Shown here: piece by piece, positions 38,468 through 48,168 of the stretch
Position numbering within the stretch: the first letter of the stretch is position 1
Layout: each line of letters begins with the position of its first letter
Source: Bacteroidota bacterium
Lineage (GTDB): Bacteria > Bacteroidota > Ignavibacteria > Kryptoniales > JAKASW01
Reading direction: 5' to 3'
Length of the DNA: 64,000 nt
Assembly: GCA_021812985.1 (NCBI GenBank)
Contig: JAKAMG010000015.1
Location: 1-64,000 of the forward strand
Position numbers and translations under genes: made by a program
Notes under the pieces: generated by a model
The model's database searches: none
Seen by the model: the letters and a program-made list of their open reading frames with translations, nothing else
What the model was told of the DNA's origin: nothing

Positions 38468-38760
38468 TCCGGTTTTCCGATCAGTAATCTTATGATTTTT
38501 TCAACGATTTCGGTACTGTGATTAATGATGACCAAAAGAACCACAATACAAACAAGGAGGATGACGGCAAACAGATTAGACCTGAACGCCGTGGCCCTTT
38601 TGCCTCGACCGCGCATAGTGAAGATGACGCCGCGCCAACCGCAGTCCCTGCATCTGAATGGCTTATAGCCCAACAGTCTCGTTAACGCTTCGCCTAAGCC
38701 TCGCGTGCGACTTCGCCTTAGGTTCATTGAACGACAACTTGGACATATCAACGCGGCCAT
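38464..38760 (-). CDS. Small zinc-ribbon membrane protein
   Basis: 98 residues. Residues 6-42 hold CPSC and CRDCGW, a four-Cys zinc ribbon; residues about 60-85 form a single hydrophobic membrane segment ([21 protein letters not shown]). I do not recognise a characterised family. The basic stretch SRTRG/RGRGKR around the ribbon would face the cytoplasm. It starts only 22 bases after the terminator of the GDSL gene and runs into purL by four bases, so its promoter must overlap that terminator or rely on read-through. Confidence 0.75.
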   Translation of the reverse strand: MAALICPSCRSMNLRRSRTRGLGEALTRLLGYKPFRCRDCGWRGVIFTMRGRGKRATAFRSNLFAVILLVCIVVLLVIINHSTEIVEKIIRLLIGKPE

Positions 38761-38780
38761 TAGGACTCGATCAATTTACA

Positions 38781-38812
38781 AAAAATAAGCCCCGATTACA
38801 CGGGGCTTATTT
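38781..38812 (-). terminator. Terminator of the FadL/GDSL transcript (symmetrical)
   Basis: A perfect 12-bp stem (AAATAAGCCCCG at 38783-38794 with CGGGGCTTATTT at 38801-38812), a six-base loop, and a T run on the minus strand. Because the arms are A/T-rich at both ends it could also stop transcription in the other direction. Confidence 0.9.
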
Positions 38813-38881
38813 CAGACTTCCGGTTCGCCCTTGCCTCTCCCGACGCAATCTTTATCGTCAGGCCGGACCCGGCTGACGAGG

Positions 38882-40288
38882 CTACCTCGAGGAGTTCTCT
38901 CCAAGAATGAGATTAAGGGTGGGCGCGAGGCCTGAATAACGCACATCCGGCCAGCCTCGCTTCGTGAGCGAGACCTTTCCGAGCACTATCGAACTGGGGA
39001 CGGATGAAATTGCCACCTTCGGGACATTGGCCCCAAAGGTACTGTTGATTGCGTTTATAAACTGGTTGGCAACGTAGGCGTAGCCCTGGGAAGTCGGGTG
39101 GACTCCGTCAAGGCCGAAGAAGCCGCCGGTGATGTACGCGCTCGAGAGCTGTACCCCCTGGCCAACGTAACCGTATCGCGCAAAGTCGTTCAAAACGGTA
39201 TAGGCATCAACCAGAGCAATCCTGGTCGGATGAGCCGCCGCAATTGATGCTATGGTGCTGTTATATGCCGCAATGGCCGCACGAGTCTTCGCCACCTCCA
39301 GGGAATCCAGAACAAACCTGTCTGGGAGCGGACGACCCGTACCCCCCGCTATAGTCGGGACGCCTACGCCCGCATCGAGTGAATCGATGGCGGTCAAGAG
39401 TATATAATCAGTCTTCGCATTAACCGTACCAGCATAGAGAGTCCCGTCGGCGCGATGCCTTTCGACGATGAATGCGCCGACCTTCTTACCCGTGAGAGGG
39501 TCAGAGAAACTGTCCGGAACGGTAGTAAAGAAAGGAATCGCCGTCACGTCAGGAATGTTGGCAATCGCGAACTTCGCGCTATCAGCGCCCGCGAGGAGAG
39601 CGTTCATCATATTCGTGTAAAGTGCCTGAAAAGTCGCAGGGTCAGTCGGGCCTGTCCCGGGACCGAGCGTGCCGACGGTCCCACCCGTCGTCGCGTAGCC
39701 CAGGACGTCGTTGTTCCCTATCCACACCGTGACAAAAGTGGGATGAAGCGCGAGCGCCTGAGCGACCGGACTATTCCCAAGCGCGGCCGATCTAAGGACC
39801 ACCTGGAAGAATGGGTTACTCCTGGGCGGGGAGGCTTTCGCGGCAAAGCTCGATGTATCGACCAGATCGTACAAAACCGCGCCAGGGACGCCGAGGTTGT
39901 TGTACGGACGGGCCAGTGTTGAATTCAACGGAACTCCGGCGGCTGCTGGATCGCTCCCGATGACAGGTCCGGCGAGATTCAGTATCTTCATCCTTCCGCC
40001 GATGCCAGGCTCACTAATAAGCGGCTGCTGGAACTGAGCATCAGGAACCCCTGCCTGTCGTGCGATATCAGCGGGGTAACTGTATTTCTGCGCCGACTCG
40101 TAGAGAGCTCCGCTCTGATAACCCGCGGTAAGCGAGTTTCCTAGAGATACGAAAACGGAGAAGTTGACAGAACCGTTGGAAGGAGGCCCGACCACATTCG
40201 TCTTCTTGAAATCTCCGCATGAAATAACAAGGAATGCCACAGCGGAAATGACTGCCGCCACTGTCATCCTGGAATAGAAACTCTTCAT
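38882..40288 (-). CDS. Secreted SGNH/GDSL-type hydrolase lipoprotein
   Basis: 468 residues with a lipoprotein signal (hydrophobic 8-21, lipobox VISCGD; Cys24), so it is lipid-anchored, probably on the outer membrane. It has GDSL/SGNH esterase blocks: SLGNSLTAGY (Ser nucleophile), a GNND block and the Asp-His pair in DGVHPTSQGY. It should hydrolyse esters of lipids or polysaccharide. A loosely conserved insert (about 200-330) is longer than in small GDSL enzymes. It follows the FadL gene by 74 bases on the same strand and a terminator follows. The ATG has AGAGG as Shine-Dalgarno. Confidence 0.88.
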   Translation of the reverse strand: MKSFYSRMTVAAVISAVAFLVISCGDFKKTNVVGPPSNGSVNFSVFVSLGNSLTAGYQSGALYESAQKYSYPADIARQAGVPDAQFQQPLISEPGIGGRMKILNLAGPVIGSDPAAAGVPLNSTLARPYNNLGVPGAVLYDLVDTSSFAAKASPPRSNPFFQVVLRSAALGNSPVAQALALHPTFVTVWIGNNDVLGYATTGGTVGTLGPGTGPTDPATFQALYTNMMNALLAGADSAKFAIANIPDVTAIPFFTTVPDSFSDPLTGKKVGAFIVERHRADGTLYAGTVNAKTDYILLTAIDSLDAGVGVPTIAGGTGRPLPDRFVLDSLEVAKTRAAIAAYNSTIASIAAAHPTRIALVDAYTVLNDFARYGYVGQGVQLSSAYITGGFFGLDGVHPTSQGYAYVANQFINAINSTFGANVPKVAISSVPSSIVLGKVSLTKRGWPDVRYSGLAPTLNLILGENSSR

Positions 40289-40362
40289 TCTTGCGCCTCT
40301 TTGGTTTTGTTATGCTTTATGCTTATAGGCGGATCAATTTCGAGTGCATGACTCTTGCACGG

Positions 40363-41607
40363 TCAGAGTCTATAGCTCAAATCAAGGCCAATCACGTTCG
40401 CCGTGGTATTATACGTGCCGTTGAACCCATAGACCGAATTCGTAATCGTCCTCTGCTTGAACGGGAGGAACATATAAGAGGCACTCAAACCGACATGCTG
40501 CGTGAGGTTTACTCCCACGCCGACATTGACTCCAAACCTGTCTGCATCCGGAAGCACCGGCAAATCGTAAGCATCAGGTATGGGATTCTTGTCATAGAAC
40601 ACACCTGCCCTCGCCGTCCAGACGTCATTGATCATGTACTCTCCGCCCGCGCGCAAGAGGTAAGTGTTGCTATAATTACCGACAAGGCTGCTGTTCTGTT
40701 GCAGCGTCGTGTGAGTCGCGAAGTTTATATCCAACTGTTTGTATGCACTCCAACCCACATACTGGTAGTCTGCTTCAATCGAGTAGTTATCTCCCTTGTA
40801 GGCAATTCCGGCGTACCATGTTTCCGGAAATGGCAGCGAAGTCGAGACCGAGCCACCCGGTAGCTGAGATGCAAGCACTCCTGCCTGGGAGAAAGTCGCA
40901 GTCCCGCTATTCGCCTCAAACGTAATCTTGCTTCTGTAAGAAAAGCCCAGTGACAGATTCTTAACAGGCTTCAGCATAACTCCGAAATTGAAACCTGTAC
41001 CGGAGGCATTGCCGTTCATGTGAATGAAGGGGCTGATCGGGTTTCCGAGTGAATCACTGAATGGAGTAGATATGTATCGTTCCAGCGTGACGCTTCCCAG
41101 AGCGTAGTCGAAACCAACGCCGACTGCGATCACGTCTTTATACGAGTAGGAAATAGTCGGGTTAATGTCAAACGACTGAAGATTGATCTTTGTGACAATA
41201 TACTTGCCGACCCAGTTGGCTGGCCAGCTCGTTCCAAGCCCCTCCGGCGTAAACACGCCAACTCCTGCTGCGAAGCCATTGTCAAAGTTGTATGTCACAT
41301 AGGCATTCGGCGGGAAAAAAGTGAGAGAGTTCATCTTTGTTTCAGTGTTGTTCGGATAAGGGCCGGTGAAAGTTGTGCTCGGCAGAATGAGCGTCCCGCC
41401 CACCATGACGTTGAATCCCTTCACGAAACTCAGTCCAGCCGGGTTGAAATAGATCGCCGACGGATCATCCGCACGGGCGACAAATGCTCCCCCCATCGAC
41501 ACGGCTTTCGCGCCATGTTCGTTAAGCTGGTATCCACTTGCGAACGCTACTGCCGCGGATGATAGAAGCGTGACGACAAGCGCCAATACCCTTTTTGTAG
41601 AAGCCAC
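40363..41607 (-). CDS. FadL/OmpP1/TodX-family outer-membrane channel
   Basis: 414 residues with a signal peptide (cleavage after AFA) and the FadL N-terminal hatch signature SGYQLNEHGAKAVSMGGAF, then ADDPSAIYFNPAG. The remainder is made of alternating hydrophobic strands and ends in the aromatic/hydrophobic LDLSYRL typical of a beta-barrel. The family moves long-chain fatty acids or hydrophobic compounds across the outer membrane. GTG start with a strong Shine-Dalgarno (AGGAGGT). It shares a transcript with the GDSL lipoprotein. Confidence 0.93.
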   Translation of the reverse strand: MASTKRVLALVVTLLSSAAVAFASGYQLNEHGAKAVSMGGAFVARADDPSAIYFNPAGLSFVKGFNVMVGGTLILPSTTFTGPYPNNTETKMNSLTFFPPNAYVTYNFDNGFAAGVGVFTPEGLGTSWPANWVGKYIVTKINLQSFDINPTISYSYKDVIAVGVGFDYALGSVTLERYISTPFSDSLGNPISPFIHMNGNASGTGFNFGVMLKPVKNLSLGFSYRSKITFEANSGTATFSQAGVLASQLPGGSVSTSLPFPETWYAGIAYKGDNYSIEADYQYVGWSAYKQLDINFATHTTLQQNSSLVGNYSNTYLLRAGGEYMINDVWTARAGVFYDKNPIPDAYDLPVLPDADRFGVNVGVGVNLTQHVGLSASYMFLPFKQRTITNSVYGFNGTYNTTANVIGLDLSYRL

Positions 41608-41784
41608 AGACTACCTCCTTTTTGTTTTGGCTGATGCGCTAATTTGCTTCATCCCTGAAACAAATTCAAACTGCCTTGAAGAGGAACCTCCACCTCATAG
41701 TAGAGATTATTTTGCACGATTTCCTCGCTTGTTCAGCTTATCTGGAGGGATTATTTTGTCTCCACCAAACGAAAGGAACCACCC

Positions 41785-43491
41785 ATGGAGATCAAAGGAA
41801 AAACAGTCCTTGTTCTTGGCGGATGGGGCTTGGTGGGCTCTGCTATCTGCCGGAAACTCGTACCGGAACAACCTGAAAAAATCATTGTCTCGTCACTTCT
41901 AAAATCTGAAGCGCTGGACGCGGTCGAACAGCTGCGCAGCGAATACCCAGACCACGATCCCGATTTCTTTGTACCATATTACGGAAACATCTTCGTGCGC
42001 GAGGACTTCAAGGACCTCCGGCGCGAAGACATTCTTGGCAACTCGGAGAGAAGACGAGTACTTATATCGGACACACTCGGCGAACTCTCGGAGGAAACAC
42101 TGAAGGCAAGCGCGGTATACAACCTTATCACGGACTACCGGCCCGAACTAATCATAGACTGTATTAATTCTGCCACGGCAATTGCGTACCAGGATCAGTT
42201 CCAATCGAGTCGCTCCCTGCTAAAGGAACTCGACAAGTCTAAATCTGGAGAGGAAAACATACTCTACGATTCGATCGAGCGTCTCCTCTGCACTCTGTAC
42301 ACACCACAGCTGATAAGACACATTCAGCTTCTCTACCGGTCGATGCATGATGCCGGCACGAAAATGTATCTTAAGATCGGCACGAGCGGAACAGGAGGAA
42401 TGGGACTAAACATTCCTTACACACACAGCGAGGAGAAACCAAGCAGCGTTCTTTTGAGCAAGTCCGCGGTCGCGGGGGCGCATACCCTCCTCATGTTCCT
42501 GATGGGGCGTACTCCAGACGCGCCGATAACAAAGGAAATAAAACCGACGGCGGCCATTGCTTGGAAGCGTGTCGGCTTCGGTGAAATAAAGAGGAGGGGA
42601 AAGCCAATTCTACTTCAGGACTGCTCTCCCGATGACCCGTACGTTATCGGCGACCATCTTGAACTGCGGACCGCGGCCAAGACCCGGATCACAGACGAGA
42701 CCCTTCACTCAGTCTTCATTGACACAGGAGAGAACGGACTCTTCTCGAGGGGCGAGTTTGAAGCCATCACGACACCTGGGCAGATGGAATATGTCACGCC
42801 GGAGGAAATCGCGGAAGACGTCGTCTTCGAGATAAAGGGGGGCAACACGGGCCACGATATTATCAACGCGCTGGACAACGCGACGCTCGCTCCGACTTAC
42901 AGGGCAGGATATTTGTTTCACTCTGCGTTCGACAGGATGCGCGAACTGGAGCACAAGCACAACGTCGACAGCGTGGCGTTTGAACTCCTCGGCCCACCGA
43001 GACTCTCGAAGCTCCTCTACGAGAGCTATCTCCTGTCAAGAGAATTCGGAAGTTTCGATGCCATCGAAAAGACATCACCTGAAACGATGTCCCACGAACT
43101 CGTCAGGATGATCAGGGAAGACGGAAAACTCCGCTCGGAAATAATATCGATTGGAATTCCGATACTTCTTCCAGACGGCAAGAGCCTGCTGAGGGGCGAG
43201 GAAATAAAGATCCCACCCTACCGCGGCGAAGGGACATTACCATCCAGCAAGAAGGCGGTAGATGCGTGGGCCCACGACGGCTGGGTCGATCTGCGCGTCG
43301 CCAACATGTCTCTGTGGAAAGAGAGGCTGAAAGCGATCATTTCAATGACAGAGCCGATACCTCACGGGGATACAAGCTCGAGATTCATTTACACGAAAGA
43401 GTACTGGAATAACTTCGAGACAATTGAGCCAGGCAAGGTAGTTGGATGGATCTTCTCGTACGAGGAAAAGGGGCTGAGGATGAAGGCGTGA
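41785..43491 (+). CDS. Uncharacterised Rossmann-fold (SDR-like) protein, 568 residues
   Basis: I do not recognise a named family. The N-terminus has a dinucleotide-binding pattern VLVLGGWGLVGSAI (GGxGxxG at 12-18). Residues about 115-135 (ELIIDCINSATAIAY) look like the beta4 end of an SDR sheet and GTSGTGGMGLNIPY near 205-220 replaces the usual catalytic Ser region. The rest, about 300 residues, is unlike SDR enzymes: DTGENGLFSRGEFEAIT and GGNTGHDIINALDN are notable. No signal peptide or membrane segment. It is monocistronic, divergent from FadL and convergent with the efflux operon. The ATG has AAGGAA as Shine-Dalgarno, eight bases away. Confidence 0.85.
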   Translation: MEIKGKTVLVLGGWGLVGSAICRKLVPEQPEKIIVSSLLKSEALDAVEQLRSEYPDHDPDFFVPYYGNIFVREDFKDLRREDILGNSERRRVLISDTLGELSEETLKASAVYNLITDYRPELIIDCINSATAIAYQDQFQSSRSLLKELDKSKSGEENILYDSIERLLCTLYTPQLIRHIQLLYRSMHDAGTKMYLKIGTSGTGGMGLNIPYTHSEEKPSSVLLSKSAVAGAHTLLMFLMGRTPDAPITKEIKPTAAIAWKRVGFGEIKRRGKPILLQDCSPDDPYVIGDHLELRTAAKTRITDETLHSVFIDTGENGLFSRGEFEAITTPGQMEYVTPEEIAEDVVFEIKGGNTGHDIINALDNATLAPTYRAGYLFHSAFDRMRELEHKHNVDSVAFELLGPPRLSKLLYESYLLSREFGSFDAIEKTSPETMSHELVRMIREDGKLRSEIISIGIPILLPDGKSLLRGEEIKIPPYRGEGTLPSSKKAVDAWAHDGWVDLRVANMSLWKERLKAIISMTEPIPHGDTSSRFIYTKEYWNNFETIEPGKVVGWIFSYEEKGLRMKA

Positions 43492-43501
43492 TTATGTGTT
43501 A

Positions 43502-43584
43502 GGTGGAATGCCGGTTTTCTGGCCTAAATGCCAAAAGGGATAATGAGAATAATGAACCTGTCCCCGTCAGTCCTGCATTCCACC
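43502..43584. repeat. Inverted repeat between convergent genes
   Basis: GGTGGAATGC at 43502-43511 and GCATTCCACC at 43575-43584 are perfect complements. Inside lies a smaller TGGC/GCCA hairpin flanked by TTTT and AAAA (about 43515-43536). It sits between the 568-residue gene and the efflux operon and may serve as a two-way transcription stop, though no clean T run follows the outer arms. Confidence 0.5.
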
Positions 43585-43614
43585 ACTCCGCCAATTCTTC
43601 ATCCCAATAGTTAA

Positions 43615-44862
43615 TTACTCATATCTCAGGGATTCAATCGGGTCGACGCTGGCAGCTTTGTAGGCGGGATAGACTCCGAAGGTAACGCCGACAAGCGAAC
43701 AGACTACAAGCCCGATCATTGCCCAGTCGAGAGGAAAAGCGGCCTTCATGTGAAGCGCCAGTGCGGCGAGGTTGCCTCCGATTAGGCCAAGAAGAATTCC
43801 GACAACTCCACCTACCTCGCATAGTACCACAGCCTCGAGTAGGAACTGCGCAAGTATGTTCCTCTTCGTAGCGCCGATTGATTTCCGAACTCCTATCTCC
43901 CTTGTCCGCTCCGTCACACCCACGAGCATAATATTCATTATTCCGACACCGGCAGCCAAGAGCGCGATCGCGCTAACCACGATGGCGCCTATCCTGACAT
44001 AAAATGTTATGTCATTGAACTGGCTGATCAGGGATGCGTTCGATACTATTTCAAAGTCATCCGGTTTGCCGGGCGGGACCTTCCTGATAGCTCTCAGAAG
44101 GCCCTCCACTTGTTCTTGCGTTGCCGTAAAGTCCTTCTGATCCTTCGACTGAATATAAAAGTCCAGGCTTCTCTGGCTCCCGTACCTCGCAAAAAAAGTC
44201 GAGATAGGGATAACCATGTAATACTGCTGACCTCCTACCACATTCCCCTGGTCCTGGATTATACCAACGACCCTATAGCCGATCCCGTCCACCTTCACAT
44301 CAGCGCCGAGACCGTCGCTGTGGGGAAAAAGCGTCTTAGCCAAGTCAGGACTCAGTACCGTGGCAAGTCTTCCGACCTCAATATCGCTTTGCGTCAGAGC
44401 GCGTCCCTCGCCAATTTTCTCGTTACGCGCCTGAAAAATATCCGGGGTGACACCGATGACGTCCACGTTTGGGTTCGTCTTCTGGTCTTTGTAAATAACG
44501 ATCTTCCCTCCCCTGTCCGCCATCACCCCTACGGCACTGGCCAGGGTTGCCTTATCCTTGAGTATGTTGGCCTGCTCAAAGGTCAGGTCCTTCCGGTTAC
44601 GATACTTCATCCACCAGCCGGGGCCGCCGGCATGGAACACCGGGAATTTCGTTATGACAAAAACGTTTGAACCGAGGGAGTTCAGCTCGCCTTCGATATT
44701 GTTCTGCAGGACGCGCATCGCAGTGGTCACGGCAATAATCGAAAAAACTCCGATCACAATGCCGAGCAACGTCAGAATCGATCTCAGCTTATTTGATTTG
44801 ATCGCGGCGAGCGCCATCATGAAGCTCTCGGACCATTCAGACCACAAAAAGGATTTATTCAT
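43615..44862 (-). CDS. MacB-type ABC permease (second of two)
   Basis: 415-residue permease of the MacB/FtsX class: one N-terminal membrane helix (about 25-45), a large periplasmic MacB_PCD domain (about 50-275) and three C-terminal helices. The C-terminal coupling region reads VTERTREIGVRKSIGATKRNI. It lacks its own ATPase domain and presumably pairs with the ATPase and the other permease in the operon. It is a diverged relative of its neighbour, 38 bases upstream. Its stop is near the inverted repeat at 43502-43584. Confidence 0.93.
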   Translation of the reverse strand: MNKSFLWSEWSESFMMALAAIKSNKLRSILTLLGIVIGVFSIIAVTTAMRVLQNNIEGELNSLGSNVFVITKFPVFHAGGPGWWMKYRNRKDLTFEQANILKDKATLASAVGVMADRGGKIVIYKDQKTNPNVDVIGVTPDIFQARNEKIGEGRALTQSDIEVGRLATVLSPDLAKTLFPHSDGLGADVKVDGIGYRVVGIIQDQGNVVGGQQYYMVIPISTFFARYGSQRSLDFYIQSKDQKDFTATQEQVEGLLRAIRKVPPGKPDDFEIVSNASLISQFNDITFYVRIGAIVVSAIALLAAGVGIMNIMLVGVTERTREIGVRKSIGATKRNILAQFLLEAVVLCEVGGVVGILLGLIGGNLAALALHMKAAFPLDWAMIGLVVCSLVGVTFGVYPAYKAASVDPIESLRYE

Positions 44863-44900
44863 GGATAAAAATCTCCGGGATTACAGCAACGGAAGAAGTC

Positions 44901-46127
44901 TTATTCATAGCGTAACGCGTCCACCGGATCCAGTCGCGATGCTCTGAGGGCGGGCACTATTCCAGAAACGACTCCCACCGCGAGCGAGATCATTATTCCG
45001 ATAAACGCGAGTGACACGGGCATCGATGTCGGGAGGAATTTGTCCACCAGCATGCTGAGCGGATACGATATGGCGAGCCCCACCAGACCGCCGCCGAGGC
45101 ATATCAAAGAAGACTCAATTAGGAACTGTGCCAGTATAGTTCTTCTCCTCGCGCCCAAAGCCTTTCGAATTCCTATTTCCTTCGTCCTCTCGGTCACACT
45201 CACGAACATAATGTTCATTATTCCTATTCCGCCGACAAAGAGAGAAAGGGCCGTGACGAAGAAGCCTACCCCGCCGATGATAGTCGCGATCTTATCGAAC
45301 GCGTTGCTCAGCAGGTCCTGCTGGTTTATCGAGAAATCATCTTCCTGATACGGAGATAACCCTCTGATCTTCCGCATGATGCCGCGGAGCTCCTCGATGG
45401 CATCTCCCATATCGTTCTTGTTGACGACCCTCGCCTCGATAGTTGGGTGGAAATGGGTGCCGTATATATTCTGGAATTGGCCGATAGGAATTATGACTAG
45501 GTTGTCCAGACTGAACATTCCAAGAAAGCTTCCCTGTTTGCTCCTGACACCGATCACTCGGAAAGTAAGGCCGTTGATCTTCACGGTTTTGCCGACAGGA
45601 TCCTGGTTGGGGAAGAGCTGGTCCGCCACGTCCGACCCAAGGACCGCCAGAGGCCTGTCGCCGCGAGACTCGATATCGGTGAAAAACCTCCCCTCGATAA
45701 AGCTCATGTTGGATACATACGACAGGTCTGATGTTGTTCCTTCGACCATGACATTGTTCGCCACTCGGTTGCTATACTTAAGCGTTCCGAGTCTCTGTAC
45801 AACCGGTGCCACAGCCGAGAGGAGGGTCGCGTCTTTTCTGATCTTGTCCGCGTAGTCTATCTTCATGTCTCTGCGATTGCGGTATTTCCACCATTCCTGG
45901 TCACCGCCGCCCCAGGGCCACTTCTGAACATAGAGCACATCAGCACCGATAGAGGATATGGAATTGTTGAAGGCATTTGTTAAGCCGGAGATGGCCGCGC
46001 CCATAAGCGTAACCGAGACAATGCCGATGATTATGCCAAGCATAGTCAGGGCCGCTCTCGCCTTATTTGCTTTGAGCGCAGCGTAGGATAACTTCAGACC
46101 CTCCTTCAGTTCAGAGCCGAGCGTCAT
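44901..46127 (-). CDS. MacB-type ABC permease (first of two)
   Basis: 408-residue permease with the same layout as its neighbour: membrane helix at about 25-45, periplasmic domain about 50-270, and three helices in the C-terminal third, with [21 protein letters not shown] as coupling helix. It overlaps the ATPase gene by four bases. Two different permease genes in tandem suggest a heterodimer instead of the usual MacB homodimer. Confidence 0.93.
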   Translation of the reverse strand: MTLGSELKEGLKLSYAALKANKARAALTMLGIIIGIVSVTLMGAAISGLTNAFNNSISSIGADVLYVQKWPWGGGDQEWWKYRNRRDMKIDYADKIRKDATLLSAVAPVVQRLGTLKYSNRVANNVMVEGTTSDLSYVSNMSFIEGRFFTDIESRGDRPLAVLGSDVADQLFPNQDPVGKTVKINGLTFRVIGVRSKQGSFLGMFSLDNLVIIPIGQFQNIYGTHFHPTIEARVVNKNDMGDAIEELRGIMRKIRGLSPYQEDDFSINQQDLLSNAFDKIATIIGGVGFFVTALSLFVGGIGIMNIMFVSVTERTKEIGIRKALGARRRTILAQFLIESSLICLGGGLVGLAISYPLSMLVDKFLPTSMPVSLAFIGIMISLAVGVVSGIVPALRASRLDPVDALRYE

Positions 46128-46885
46128 CCCTTGACTCCGATGCTCGAAGCCGCCTTTTCAGCGTCGTGGTGAACCTTGACCTTGCCGTTCTTTTCAATGG
46201 GAAGGTCGCTTTCGATCATTCCGTCCCTGATTCGTATGATGCGCCGCGAGTGTTCGGCGATATACTCCTCATGCGTGACTAATATGATGGTGTTTCCCTT
46301 CTTGTGAAGTTCTTCTAAGAACAGCATTATCTCGTCGCCAGTCTTAGAGTCGAGGTTGCCGGTAGGCTCATCCGCGAGGATAATAGACGGATTGTTGATG
46401 AGAGCCCTTGCGATTGCCACGCGCTGGCGCTGCCCGCCCGAAAGCTCGTTTGGCTTGTGGTGAACCCTTTCTCCGAGTCCCACCATCTCGAGCGTCTTCT
46501 TCGCGCGATCTTTTCGCTCGGCGACCGGCACACCGCTGTAAATCAGTGGAAGTTCCACATTGTGGAGCGCGTCTGATCTCGGAATAAGGTTGAACGTCTG
46601 GAACACGAAACCAATCCCCTGATTCCTTATTTTTGCCAGCTCATTGTCGTTCATGTCGCTGACGTTGACGCCGTCGAACAGATAGAGTCCGCTTGTAGGA
46701 GTGTCAAGGCAGCCCAGGATATTCATCAACGTAGTCTTGCCCGACCCCGAAGGTCCCATGATGGCAACGTATTCGCCCTTCTCAATCACAAGGGAAATAT
46801 CCTTGAGGGCGTTGACCTGAACCTCAGCGCCCATGTCGTAGACCTTGTTTACTTTTACGAGCTCGATTACCTTCTGTCCGCTCAT
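46124..46885 (-). CDS. MacB/LolD-type ABC transporter ATPase
   Basis: 253-residue ATP-binding subunit. Walker A is GPSGSGKT (about 44-51), signature [15 protein letters not shown], Walker [13 protein letters not shown], and the H-loop VTHEE. The FQTFNLIPR stretch is typical of the MacB/LolD family. A C-terminal tail of about 30 residues follows the core. It drives the two neighbouring permeases. It overlaps the genes on both sides by four bases. Confidence 0.95.
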   Translation of the reverse strand: MSGQKVIELVKVNKVYDMGAEVQVNALKDISLVIEKGEYVAIMGPSGSGKTTLMNILGCLDTPTSGLYLFDGVNVSDMNDNELAKIRNQGIGFVFQTFNLIPRSDALHNVELPLIYSGVPVAERKDRAKKTLEMVGLGERVHHKPNELSGGQRQRVAIARALINNPSIILADEPTGNLDSKTGDEIMLFLEELHKKGNTIILVTHEEYIAEHSRRIIRIRDGMIESDLPIEKNGKVKVHHDAEKAASSIGVKG

Positions 46886-48168
46886 CCTCCGACTCCCTTC
46901 ATGGCCACAGTCTTGTTATTCTCGACTCTTACCTTGGATCCGTCGTTGAGTTCCCGGCTTATCGCGACGAAGCTTCCGCTAACGACCTCTTCGCCCTGTT
47001 TCAGGCCGGAAGTGATCTCGACATAATTATCATCACTGATGCCGCGTTTGACCGGAACGGCCTTGACCGTCCCCTTGTTGACAACAAACACAACCTCCTG
47101 AGCCTTCTCGCGGTTCCCCGCCGGCTTTGAAGCGTTCGGGTTCTTCGCCCCCTCCTCGGCTTTCGGCGTCCTTATAGTCACGCTCTGAATGGGTACCGAG
47201 AGCACGTTGTTGTGGGTTGCGGTCTGGATATCAGCAGTCACAGACATGCCGGGCCGGAGCTCGTAAGCAGATGGATTGATTACCCTTATCTTGACAAGAA
47301 AATTTGTTACCTGATCCTGTGTGCCCGCGCCGGTCGTAGAGCCGGAAGTGGCTATCTGGTAGACCACACCTTTTATCTTCACGTCGGGGAGAGCGTCGAC
47401 CGACAGTATTGCTGTATCACCGACGGCAACAAGAACGACATCGTTCTCATCAACATCCACCTGTGCCTCCATGCTCGCCATGTCTGCCACGTCCATGACT
47501 TCCGTGCCGAGACTGAAATTGGTACCGAGCACACGCTCCCCCAATTTGGAATTGAGTGTTGACACGACACCGTCCATCGGGGAATGGATTGTAGTCTTGT
47601 TGAGATTATCCTGAGCGACCTTAAGGGCGCCCTCAGCCTGTGAGACGTCAGAATTTCCCGCGTCGACCTGGGCCTTGGTCACCTCGTACTGAGTCTTCGC
47701 GTTTTCGAGGTCAGAGGCACTCATGAGATGTTTCGCGTACATTTCCTTCGCACGGTTGAAGTCAGCCTGCGCTTTGTTGTTGTTGGCCTTCGCGAGTTCG
47801 AGATTGGCTTGAGCCGCCTGGAGCGCGGCTTCGTTCTGCTGGACCTGAGCCATATAAGTGTCCGGCCTTATCTTAAGCAGTAGCTCCCCCTTCGTTACCC
47901 TCTGCCCTTCGACGACGGGGAGGTCCACGATCTCGCCGCTGACTTCTGGATTTATTTTGACCTCCACTGTAGGCTGAATGGAGCCGGAGGCAGTAACAAC
48001 CTGAGTTATGGTTCTCTGCGCAACCTTCTCAGTCTGGACGGCAATTACTGGTTCCTTCTTTCCTCCAATTATTATGGCCGCCACCAGAATGATAACCAAC
48101 AGGCCCGCCCCTGAGAATATGAATATTTTCTTTTTCTTCTTGTTATTTGTCGCCATTGATTTCCTCAA
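46882..48168 (-). CDS. MacA/HlyD-type periplasmic adaptor
   Basis: 428-residue membrane-fusion protein. An N-terminal signal-anchor lies at about 14-34 after a Lys-rich start. The lipoyl/hairpin region is alpha-helical (about 100-200, Ala/Gln-rich, [15 protein letters not shown]), followed by beta-barrel and membrane-proximal domains. It links the inner-membrane transporter to TolC. It has an insert near 340-360 ([14 protein letters not shown]) that is poorly conserved. It overlaps the TolC-type gene and the ATPase gene by four bases. Confidence 0.94.
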   Translation of the reverse strand: MRKSMATNNKKKKKIFIFSGAGLLVIILVAAIIIGGKKEPVIAVQTEKVAQRTITQVVTASGSIQPTVEVKINPEVSGEIVDLPVVEGQRVTKGELLLKIRPDTYMAQVQQNEAALQAAQANLELAKANNNKAQADFNRAKEMYAKHLMSASDLENAKTQYEVTKAQVDAGNSDVSQAEGALKVAQDNLNKTTIHSPMDGVVSTLNSKLGERVLGTNFSLGTEVMDVADMASMEAQVDVDENDVVLVAVGDTAILSVDALPDVKIKGVVYQIATSGSTTGAGTQDQVTNFLVKIRVINPSAYELRPGMSVTADIQTATHNNVLSVPIQSVTIRTPKAEEGAKNPNASKPAGNREKAQEVVFVVNKGTVKAVPVKRGISDDNYVEITSGLKQGEEVVSGSFVAISRELNDGSKVRVENNKTVAMKGVGG

